From: Anthracocystis setariae
Taxonomy: Eukaryota; Basidiomycota; Ustilaginomycetes; Ustilaginales; Ustilaginaceae
NCBI GenBank assembly: GCA_928724745.1
Contig: CAKMXJ010000016.1
Location: 62,001-126,000, forward strand
Direction: 5' to 3'
DNA: 64,000 nt
The position numbers and the translations under genes were made by a program. Below are positions 9,788 through 18,900 of this stretch, piece after piece. Position 1 is the first letter of the stretch; each line of letters starts with the position of its first letter. The notes under the pieces were generated by a model. It did not search any database. It was not told the origin of the DNA and saw only the letters and a list, made by a program, of their open reading frames with translations.

Positions 9788-12700
9788 TCACATCGTCCTG
9801 ACCAACGCCTCGCACCCACGCAGCTGAGCCTTGAACACGAGCAACGCATCCGCTTCGACCTTGAGATCCTCCATCTCGGTCAACGCCTCCACCCTCGCCC
9901 TCCCCCATCCCTCCCTAGCTCTCCCCCACTCCAACCCAGCCAGCTCACCCCTCAACCGCGCCAACGCGTCGCCCAGCACCGTTTGCGTCTTCTCCATGCG
10001 TGTCGACGTCAGCAGAGCCGAGGCGAGCTGCTCCTCCAGGTGGGCGGTGCGCGCTGTCGAGGCGGCGAGTTGCGTCTCGAGCCGTTGCAAGTGTTCGTTA
10101 TTGCCGTCGGCTGAAGCCTCCAGTGAGAGTTGACTAGTGTCAGCGTCAATGACGTGTTGAACTGTTGAAGAGTCGATATGCGGGTCGCACTTCTTGGCTT
10201 TAGGAGCGACATCCTCTAGCCCGATCCCGGCAACGGCACTGACGAGCTCGTCCAAAAATCCATCATCCTCGGTCAAGAGCATCGCACTCATGCTGCGATG
10301 CAGCCCGCCTTCTCCCACATCTTTGACCACCTGTCCCTCCCTCTGGTGAGCGACTTGCTTTTCTTGGCCGCTAGCGTTGACGTTGAGGTTGGCAGCGGCA
10401 AAATGCGCCTCCAAGCCCAAACTTTCGCGCAGTGCCTTCTTGAGGCGCAATCGTGTGCGCGCAGACATGGCGGAGGAAGGCGGATACCTTTTCGTAGGCG
10501 AGACCGAGGCCGAGAAGGGAGTTGAGACGATGGAAGCTGCGTTGCGGTAGGAGCGTCTGACGGGCGTTTCAAGCTCATCGTACTGCTGAGGCTCTCTGAA
10601 TGTGGTCACAGACGAGCAAGGCGGGACGATCCTTTGCGGAACTGAAACGACCCTAGCCGCAGCAGCACGAAGCGAAGGACTAGGACACGATGCATCGCCC
10701 TCCTCCTCCTCCTCCTCCTCCTCCTCCTCCTCCTCCTCCTTCTCCTCATCGTCCTGTTGTTCTCTCGCATCAGCTTCCTTGGCCTCGATTGCAGCATTCA
10801 TCTCTACCCTCCCTAAAAGAACGCTGTCTGTTGTGCCCAGGCCCATACCCGCCATTGGCTCCATCGGTGATCGCAACATACTCGCCTCCGACCCGGCCGG
10901 AGACCCCGCGGCCAAATCCAATGCCATCAGATCCACACTGACATCGCCCGCCAGCTCGTCCAACAGATCCTGACTCGCCTCTCTACCCCTGCCCTTGATG
11001 CCACCCTCCCGTTGTAACGGATCATCGTCAAGCAAGTCCTTGACGTTGATTTTGGCCTTGTGCGCAACGACCTTGAGACTGGCGAGCAGTTTGGCATCGA
11101 TCTCGTTCGACGACGCGACACGCGCACGCGACGAACGAGCCGCCTCGCTGTTCGGCGAAGCTCTACGCATGGGTGACGGTTGCGTGTGTTGTTTGACTTC
11201 CTTTGATGATTTCGCGTCTGTGTCTTTGGATGGCAAGAGGAGTGACGACTTGATCGGGGACCTGGGAGTAGAGGTTGAGGTTGATCGAGGCAGCGTCGAG
11301 GCTCGTTCCGTGGACGTGCCGGCGCTGGAAGAAGAAGAAGAGGACAGTAGGGCACCCGAGAGTCGCTTCTTGGCCTTGACGAGCGCCTCGGGCGTGCTGA
11401 TGGGCTGATGCTTGGATTGGATGGACAGGATCGAGGGATGGATCGGGTTGGCTTGGATGACGGACGTCTTGATGCCGAGATGCGGTCTGTGATGGGCGGT
11501 TGGCAGGATCTTGGATGATTTGGCAGACTCGCCCCGTGTACGAAGCGCTGAGAGCGTTGACATCTTGGAAGGAGACGGTGATTTTGCGCTTGGTTCGGCT
11601 TGCAGTGGCGGAGCAGGAATTGAAGCTGTCTCTGTGACATTGACGACTGCGATTTGCTCGATGACCTTTTCTTGGGGCGCCGGTTGTGTCACGGCGAGTG
11701 GCAAGCTCGATCGTGCTCGAGCGATGATGCCGACACTGGATCGCTGCGATTTTCTATCCTGCATCGAAGGCGGTTGTGCGACATTTTCCTTTTCGCTTGC
11801 GCCAACTCCGGGCCATGTACCGTTGATCGACGCCCTTGGCATATTTCTGGCGGCCATTCGTGTACTGCCAGCGCTGGGGATTCTGGACTCGATCGAAGGA
11901 GCCGCGATCTTGGTGGTGGATTCGGTGGTCTTCTTGGTCCTGATCCTCGACACGTCCGGACCATCGAGTCCTTCGTCACCCTCGTCGTCGTCGTCCTCCT
12001 CCTCCTCCTCCTCCTCCTCCTCCGATCCACTACCATCTTGCTCGTCCGTCTCGGCTCCCTGCTTGAACCCTAACAGCGGCTTCTCGTCGAGCAACGTCCT
12101 CCTTGGTTTGAGTCTCGGTTTGGGTTTCGGCAACATTCCGATCTTGGGTCTCTGCATCGCTTTTGCCGAGGTGCTTGCGGTTCTCGTTCCCACACTTGCG
12201 GAAGGAACCGAAGGTGGGTTCTTGCCGGTCGCTGCGTGGACTTCTGCCACAGAATCGGATCGAGCGATCTTGCGCGGCACCTTGTTCGTCACGGGAGAAG
12301 CGGCCGTTTTCGTCGAGGCAGATGCCCATAGGGTTCGTGCGGATGGAGGGCCTGGAAGCTTGCTGCTGTTCGTACCAGAGCGGGAGCTTACGGCACTGAG
12401 ACTGGTACTTTGAGCGGCGCCCGCTTTGGGCCGGATGAGCGCGCCAAAATCGCTGACCGAGCCACCACTCGCGGCCACCCCGAAAGTTTCATCATCGATT
12501 TGTCGTTTGCCCAAAGACGAAAGAGGTCTGCTGGCGTCAGGACTGGCATTGACGCCTCTCCTCTTGGGAAGAGTCGATGTGGATGCGATGTCGGAAGATG
12601 TGGTCGAGTTGAACCTGCCTCTGCCGCTCAGGCTTGGGATGCTGCTTGCATTGCCCGCACGAGCTGGACGAGAGAACTTGCTATCCTGTGAAGCTGCTCC

Positions 12701-12877
12701 GAACACGGGTGCTGCAGTGATCGACTCGGCAGAGGTCTTGTTTGCGAGTTTAGAGGCTTTGTGTTGACCTAGCGCTGCTCGAAAGGAGAATTTGGGCGAA
12801 GCAAGAACTCCGATGCCACCGATTTTGTGCTGCGTCGGTTGCAGCTGTGATGATTTGGATTTCGGTGAAGCCGACAT
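9788..12877 (-). CDS. Unknown protein, Ser-rich with acidic runs and C-terminal coiled coil
   Basis: 1029 aa from the ATG at 12877 (MSASPKSKSSQLQPTQHKIGG); an upstream in-frame ATG at 13015 would add 46 residues of poor coding character. No catalytic domain recognised. The N-terminal two thirds is disordered, rich in Ser, Lys-Arg patches and SP/TP sites, with two acidic runs (EEEEEEEEDDDDEGDEG and DDEEKEEEEEEEEEEEE) coded by (GAG/GAT) microsatellites seen as cct/gtc repeats at about 10700-10742 and 11982-12024. The last 110 residues (LQRLETQLAASTARTAHLEEQL onward) form a heptad-like coiled coil. Composition fits a chromatin or cytoskeleton adaptor, but that is only an impression. Single exon. 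Confidence 0.75.
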   Translation of the reverse strand: MSASPKSKSSQLQPTQHKIGGIGVLASPKFSFRAALGQHKASKLANKTSAESITAAPVFGAASQDSKFSRPARAGNASSIPSLSGRGRFNSTTSSDIASTSTLPKRRGVNASPDASRPLSSLGKRQIDDETFGVAASGGSVSDFGALIRPKAGAAQSTSLSAVSSRSGTNSSKLPGPPSARTLWASASTKTAASPVTNKVPRKIARSDSVAEVHAATGKNPPSVPSASVGTRTASTSAKAMQRPKIGMLPKPKPRLKPRRTLLDEKPLLGFKQGAETDEQDGSGSEEEEEEEEEDDDDEGDEGLDGPDVSRIRTKKTTESTTKIAAPSIESRIPSAGSTRMAARNMPRASINGTWPGVGASEKENVAQPPSMQDRKSQRSSVGIIARARSSLPLAVTQPAPQEKVIEQIAVVNVTETASIPAPPLQAEPSAKSPSPSKMSTLSALRTRGESAKSSKILPTAHHRPHLGIKTSVIQANPIHPSILSIQSKHQPISTPEALVKAKKRLSGALLSSSSSSSAGTSTERASTLPRSTSTSTPRSPIKSSLLLPSKDTDAKSSKEVKQHTQPSPMRRASPNSEAARSSRARVASSNEIDAKLLASLKVVAHKAKINVKDLLDDDPLQREGGIKGRGREASQDLLDELAGDVSVDLMALDLAAGSPAGSEASMLRSPMEPMAGMGLGTTDSVLLGRVEMNAAIEAKEADAREQQDDEEKEEEEEEEEEEEEEGDASCPSPSLRAAAARVVSVPQRIVPPCSSVTTFREPQQYDELETPVRRSYRNAASIVSTPFSASVSPTKRYPPSSAMSARTRLRLKKALRESLGLEAHFAAANLNVNASGQEKQVAHQREGQVVKDVGEGGLHRSMSAMLLTEDDGFLDELVSAVAGIGLEDVAPKAKKCDPHIDSSTVQHVIDADTSQLSLEASADGNNEHLQRLETQLAASTARTAHLEEQLASALLTSTRMEKTQTVLGDALARLRGELAGLEWGRAREGWGRARVEALTEMEDLKVEADALLVFKAQLRGCEALVRTM

Positions 12878-13300
12878 GTTTGGTTGACCTGGTAGAGGGA
12901 CGGTGATGATGATGGTGATGGTGTGATGGACGGATGCTGAACGTGGCAAGGTGACTTCATGTGGGGTCTGAGCGTGAGAACAACACACGCACTCGACTGA
13001 AACCAACACCCCCAAAAAATATCAACATACGCCCGCTCTCCACTCTGTGCTGTACTGAGCCTTTCCTTTTTTTAAAAAATCTTTAATTTGAAAGTACAGG
13101 GTCCAAGCGAACAACACAAGCCGAATGCATGGGAAAGACGCGTCAGGAGAGGCGACTCGGCTCATATCACGCAGGTGATGAACAGCATTCTTTGTGGATC
13201 GTATTAGCTTCGATCCAATGAATTGCTCAGTAGTAACGACGCTAGTGCAATGACTTGATGAGCGAAAGGACTCAGTAAGGATGTTCAAGCCGTCACGAGT
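12878..13300. other. Spacer between two minus-strand genes
   Basis: Upstream region of the coiled-coil protein gene, including short GAT repeats at about 12905-12925, and 3' flank of the acetyltransferase gene. No RNA gene or conserved frame recognised. Confidence 0.4.
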
Positions 13301-14545
13301 TTAACACCACCAGCCATACTCATTCGCAACCCACTCCACTTTCTCGCCTTCCTTCCGGTCCCCATACCATGCCAACATGGGCAAGCTGGCGTGATCGCCG
13401 TTCCTCTCTACAAGTTCTCCGCCCACAAGCTCCTTTTCGAAACTGTCCAGCTTCTCTCCCCTCTTCAGTTGGCCTTGATCCTCTTCGGAAATTTCAACTC
13501 CGAGCGATGCGAGATCGACGTTCCACGCCACCACCTTGGTCATGCCAAACTTGGCGGCTTCGCCTCGCACCGCTTGAACCAAGACTGCTAGGCTTTTCGG
13601 CGACGAAAATCGCAGGCGCAGAATCGCGATCTTCTTCTCGATAAAGTCGAACATCCACACGGCGTAGCTCGGCTTGTCTCCGGCAAGCCAGAGCGCAAAA
13701 TGGGTGGGTTTGGCGGCGGATGAAGGCAGGAGGGTGGCGGCATAGTAGTTGGTTCGCTTGATCAACCATCGCCACGATGTTGCTTCAGGATCATCTACAC
13801 AGAATCTGATCGTGTCCTCGTCGTTGCTCGAGGCCTCGAGTCGTGAGACGAGATAGTCGCGGTCAATGGCGCCGATCTCCGGCAGCTCTTCCGCTGTCAA
13901 CCACCTGGCCCCCTCGGGCACTTGAGGAGCCGTGCTAAGCGGGATCCATTCGACATGTCGATTGCCAGCCGTCTTCCATCCGAACTTGGCGTAGTAGTTG
14001 CCAACGTCGCTGTACAGGAAGGAACAGGTGGCATTCTTGCCGTAGTTTGTCTCGTCACGGTACTCCTCTTCTCCCTCGCCACCGCTCAGTGGCACCACAA
14101 GCGCCTGGCTCCCCTCCACGCTCCCCTCCTCGTAATCGAGGGGCACAATTCCCTGTGGGTTCAAATTGTGCTGGAGCAGCGTCATCATCTGTCCGGCGTA
14201 CCCGTTCCTCCTCTTCGACTCCGGCACGAACACCGAGCAAATCGAATAACTCAACGCCTTCTTCACCTCGTCGTTGCCTCGCTTGACCAAGATCGGCCGA
14301 CGATACGTCTCGCATGCGCTCATAAAGTCCAACGTCGTCGTATCATCCGTGGGAACCAGTACCCATCGTCGTCTTCGCTTCTGAGAAAAGTCCGAAGTGC
14401 CGAGAACCTGCTTTTCTCGCGTGATGAATTGATCCTGCGAGAGGAGCGGCAGCCCCCATTCCACCCATTCGCGCTTGGTGGCTTCGAGGTCTTGAGCTTC
14501 CGTGGCGCGCACGAGCGTGTGGCCGGAGAGAATGTGGGCGCGCAT
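13301..14545 (-). CDS. GNAT-fold acetyltransferase of the LYC1 (lysine N6-acetyltransferase) family
   Basis: 414 aa from the ATG at 14545 (MRAHILSGHTLVRATEAQD). Upstream residues in the longer frame come from a promoter microsatellite and are unlikely to be translated. The family is named after Yarrowia LYC1, which acetylates lysine on the epsilon amino group in lysine catabolism. Seen here: an N-terminal segment VRATEAQDLEATKREWVEWG, the acetyl-CoA loop region ICSVFVPESKRRNGYAGQMM (R-x-x-G-Y-A-G type), FLYSDVGNYYAKFGW, and the conserved end WVANEYGWWC. No targeting signal is obvious, so a cytosolic location is inferred. Divergent from the UBX gene with 411 bp between the start codons, so they may share a promoter. 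Confidence 0.75.
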   Translation of the reverse strand: MRAHILSGHTLVRATEAQDLEATKREWVEWGLPLLSQDQFITREKQVLGTSDFSQKRRRRWVLVPTDDTTTLDFMSACETYRRPILVKRGNDEVKKALSYSICSVFVPESKRRNGYAGQMMTLLQHNLNPQGIVPLDYEEGSVEGSQALVVPLSGGEGEEEYRDETNYGKNATCSFLYSDVGNYYAKFGWKTAGNRHVEWIPLSTAPQVPEGARWLTAEELPEIGAIDRDYLVSRLEASSNDEDTIRFCVDDPEATSWRWLIKRTNYYAATLLPSSAAKPTHFALWLAGDKPSYAVWMFDFIEKKIAILRLRFSSPKSLAVLVQAVRGEAAKFGMTKVVAWNVDLASLGVEISEEDQGQLKRGEKLDSFEKELVGGELVERNGDHASLPMLAWYGDRKEGEKVEWVANEYGWWC

Positions 14546-14956
14546 TGTCTTTGTTCGAGCAAGGCGAGGCCAACCGACGGGGATGGAAGTGAAGGAGTGA
14601 GAAGAAGCAACGTTGGTTGGCGAGGTGCCGGGACGGCTATATACAATTCCTTCCTCCGCTCGTCGACGGTCTTTTTTGTCAAAATTGCCGGCCTTCCCTG
14701 GCGAGATCGAATGTCGATGTAACAAATCGACCCTTTTTTTCGTGTTCTGATGATATATCTGGGCTGGCGGTGACGCGTGCACAGTCCTCCACTCTGCAAG
14801 CCACCCCCGTTGGAACAACTCAGCCTTCCGCACATTTCTATAGCACCGACCGCTTCCGCTTTCTCCCACTCCCACTCCCACTCCTACTCGCACTCCTACT
14901 CGCACTCCCACCACCACGATCGACACTTTCAACATCGTACGTCGTCACCCACACCG
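14546..14956. promoter_or_regulatory. Divergent promoter between LYC1-like and UBX genes
   Basis: The two start codons face away from each other across this 411 bp. It contains a CT/CAC-rich tract of (CTCCCA)n and (CTCGCA/CTCCTA)n repeats at about 14862-14912, close to the UBX start. No TATA element assigned with confidence. Confidence 0.45.
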
Positions 14957-15842
14957 ATGTCGAATCCTCTGTCTCCGAACGCTGCATCTACCTCTTCGTC
15001 CGACCCAGCGCAGAGCTCTGTGCGAGTCTTCCTGCCCCCCTCGTCGGCCTCGTCGTCTTGCCCATCCACATCGATGCTTCCTCCCCCCTCGGACGATGAG
15101 CTGAAACCCACCGCAGAGGAGCTGAAAACCGCGTTTCGCTCTTCGCTCCTCGGGCGGCATGGTCCGGACGCACCGCTCCTCACACGCGCCCTTCGCGAAC
15201 GCGAGGAACAACGGCTCGGCCTGCACACATCGAAACACCGGCACTGGCAACACGTCAAAATCCGGCTACGCTTTTCGGACCGCACCATGGTCGAGTCCAC
15301 TTTCGCCGAAAACGATCGCATCGACAAGCTGTATGCGTTCCTCGAAACCGTACTCAGCGAAGAGGTGCGAGGGAAGCACAGGTTGCTGTACACAGCCCCG
15401 CCGCGCGTCGAGTATCGTATGGACGATAAGAAGGTCAAGGATAAGACGTTGAGGGAATTAGGCTTGATCCCCAGTGCCGTAGTCAATGTCAAGTGGGCAG
15501 AGGAGAGGATGAACACAAACTCATTCCCAGCTCCGATCAAACCAGAACTTAGCGCAAAAGCTCAGTTCCTCCCCCAACCCTCCCAATCACCAACCCAACA
15601 CTCGGATCCACCGGCCAAAGAAGCAAAACCCCTGCCCAAATGGCTCAAAAACATCGTCAGTAAGTCCACCCCGCTCCCCATTCGCCAGGCTGATTGCCAC
15701 CGCCTCGCTGACATTCCTCCAACCCCTTGATCGAACTCGGTAGAGAAATAACCCCTCCCCACGCCAAGACAGTCCAAAACGCCAACGCCTTCACGCCAAC
15801 CCCAACCTCGACACCGACGGTGAAGCCATGCTCATCGACTAG
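14957..15842 (+). CDS. Short UBX-domain protein (ASPSCR1/TUG/Ubx4-like C-terminal part)
   Basis: Predicted Cdc48/p97 adaptor. The UBX beta-grasp is visible as HVKIRLRFSDRTMVESTFAE, then LLYTAPPRVEYRMDD and LGLIPSAVVNVKWAEE. It is preceded by PLLTRALREREEQRLGL, which is typical just ahead of the UBX domain in TUG-family proteins. The N-terminal TUG ubiquitin-like domain is missing, so the protein is short. One intron: donor at 15660 (CA|GTAAGT). Acceptor at 15768 (CCAAG) gives exon 2 from 15769, ending NPNLDTDGEAMLID at TAG 15842, 258 aa in total, with good smut codon use. Acceptor at 15743 (GGTAG) would instead add only two lysines and stop at 15751. I prefer the first on coding content; the second is the first AG after a CTGAC branch-like site. 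Confidence 0.68.
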
Positions 15843-15929
15843 CCGCACCCCCCCTCCCCCACACCCACACACATATACCATCTGAAACAATCCCACGTTC
15901 TATTTCCAATAACGTTACAAATCCACGGA

Positions 15930-18900
15930 TCACTTTGTTTTCGTGGTGGTGGTGGTGCTCAACATGCGATGGACGTCGGCGGGCACGGCGTAGCTCTCAC
16001 CTACGAGTTCCTTGACTGCGACGCACAGTTTGTCGATTCGCACGACGAGGCCGAAGAGCGTGGCGCAGCCGACGCTAAACGTCATGTATTGTGCATCCTC
16101 GAGTGTAGCCAGCGAGATTTTCTGTGGTAGTTCGGCGAGCAGTTGATCGAGGCCTGGATTGTGCGCTCCGGCACCGGTGGGATGCGAGGTCGAGGGGACG
16201 TAGGCGTTGAATCCGTGCGGAGTGTCCATGAATCGATCCACCAACGGACACGGCGTGATCTGCGGAAGAGGCTCGCCCGTCTTGAGCGCAGTGGAACACA
16301 TCGAGATCACCGAAACCACATCGCCCAAAAAGCGCGGATCCAGAAACCTCGTCCGCCGCAACAGCGCAATCGAATACGCCGGTCCCAGTCGCTCCAAGAT
16401 CGCCAACGTGTGCGACAGAAGCTTGGAGATCTGCATCTGCGTTTCAAACAACTCCTGATATCTCGCTGCTGGCCATCGCCCGCGCAGAGAAAACTCGTAC
16501 GACACGTTGACCGAGATCATCGACAATCGCCTCAGCTTGGCACGAATGCCAATAATGCGTTTGCGCACCACCTCGGACGATGGATCCGGATGAAACACAT
16601 GCGGCGACGACTCAACTTTGACCGCCGCTGCTTCGATCGTCTCGTGGTGCAACGACGTCCGCCTCGACCCTGCCCTCGACTGAGTTCGCGATGACACTGG
16701 CTTGCCGCCACCACCACCACTGCTTGCATGCATCTTATCGTTCCCCTGCTGATGCGCATGACTGGCAATCCCAACAACCGCACAATAGATCTTGCCCAAC
16801 TCGGCAATCGTCGCGGCATGCGACAACCTCTGATACTCTCTCAACGTCGAACTCGGCGGCAGATAGCTGAAAATGTACGCCGCCGTCACCCCCACCGCTA
16901 CCGCAACGACCCTACGCCACGCTGTATCCCATCCATACCCGGGGCTGCCTGGTGCCGGCGCTGTGACGTCCTTCCAACTGTAACCCACGATCAGCACCGT
17001 CGTCACCGCCGAGATGATAGGTGTGATCGGAGGACCAGGGAAGTAGATCCTGTACATCATCAGCAACGGGAACGCCACGGCCGTCGTGGCGCCCAGCCCA
17101 TATGCGTTGCCTCTACCATCCCCCGATGCAATGTACCAGATCACGAGCGCCCACACGGCACCGATGATGGTAGCTAGAAGCCTCGACAGCAGCGCAAACG
17201 CCGTTTCGCCTCGGAATCGCGCCAGCGTCAGTTGAGCCATGAAGATGGCCCAGATCGCACGGTTCTCGAAACACCAGCCGGCGGACGACTTCATGTAGGC
17301 CGGCAGCGAGACCAGGGCGATCAGCGCTGCAGCTTTGATGCCGAACAGCGCGTTGCCGTGGAACGGACGATGGACCCAAAAGTAGATGGTGTTGCCGATG
17401 ACCTGGAGCAAGCCTTCCGGATCGAGCGCGTCGGGGTCTCGCGCACGTGTGCTGCCAAGATCCATGATGGGATCCGAGATCGTTACGTCGGCATCGCTGT
17501 CGTGCTCGTGAGCGCTGCAGAAATGCGCATGTGCCTGGGGTCTGTCTGCCGTAGAAGAGTCGTGCGGGCCGCTGGTGACGTTGCAAGCGCACGTGGTCGA
17601 ACCATGGTCGACGGCAGTCTGGCTACTTCTGCTCCTCTGCCTGGATGCCTCCGGAGTATCGTTGATGTCCGGGATATGATCCGGATCGCCATCTGGCTCA
17701 TCCGCATTATGGCCATCGGCGCTCGAGTTTCTCCAAGCCTCGGCCGAAAGTAGCTTCGGCCAATGCGGGTACCAGATCACGGCGGCGAGCCTCTGTCGTT
17801 GGATCGACTCGACCTCCCTCAACAGCGCCAGCAACCGCTCGGTAAAGCTGATGGAATGGAACTGATGCAGCCACGCTTGGTACAGATACCTGTGGTGGAT
17901 CTTGCTGATCTCGCCTGGCCCTGTCCTCAGATCGAGCTCGGCTACCCAATCGCCGGTACCATCGTGCGACCTCAGCGCATCCCTGTACGGATCGAGAACT
18001 TTGAGCCTCTTGTCGTTTCTAAACTCGATCAACCTTGCTTCGATCTCTTCGATCACCTTCTTGGTCTCTTGCGCCTGCCTGTGTCCCTTGTCCCTTTGCT
18101 GCTCCTTGCTCAACATCAGTCGATCCCGGAGAAAGTGGTATCGTTGGGCATTGAGATGCTTTAGCCAGCCTACGATGTGGTTGATCGCCTCGGCGTCCGC
18201 CGTCAGCAGGTCTGCGGACGTCTCACGGAGGAGCTGCGCAAACATCTCGGTCACGTAGTTGGACGCCGACGTATGCAGATACGTTTCGAGGTTGCCGAAG
18301 CGGATCGACTCCCAGATGGCGACGGGCGCGGGATCGCGTTTGTGCACAAAGTTGTGCAAGATCTGGCTCGACTTGTCCCATGCGGCGAAATGACGGCCTT
18401 CGTGATCGCGACCGTCGTGAGGGCTAGGATGGTGGCTGTGGTGGATCCAGCGTCGCGGAGATGAACCGCCGGATGCGGCAGCAATGGAGCGCGCCATCTT
18501 TCGGAAGCGGGACGAAGTCAATTCGTGGCCGGGCTCGACGGAAGGGTGCTCGTCCAACTGACGGAACTTGGCTGCAGCGTTGGCAGCGTCGCTGAACAAG
18601 ACTTCGCCGTGAAGAGGAGACTCGCGATGCGGTGTGGAAGATCCCGATGCAGCCGCTAGCATGTGGTGCGCATCGTGGTTCGCATGAGCCGGCGTCGAAG
18701 AAGGCAAAGGCGTGAGCGGAGAAAGGGGGCTCAACGACGGCGAGTGTGGCCGCGACGGCGGGACAAGCTGCTGAAGATGCGTAGATGGGTGCTGCGTCGA
18801 GATGGCATTTAGAGCGGCGTTGTGGCTGGCGTGGCCGGAGTCCGAGGCCTCTCGGGAATGCTCTGCTGAGGTGCGCGGAGTGATGGCGGGGGTGATTGCT

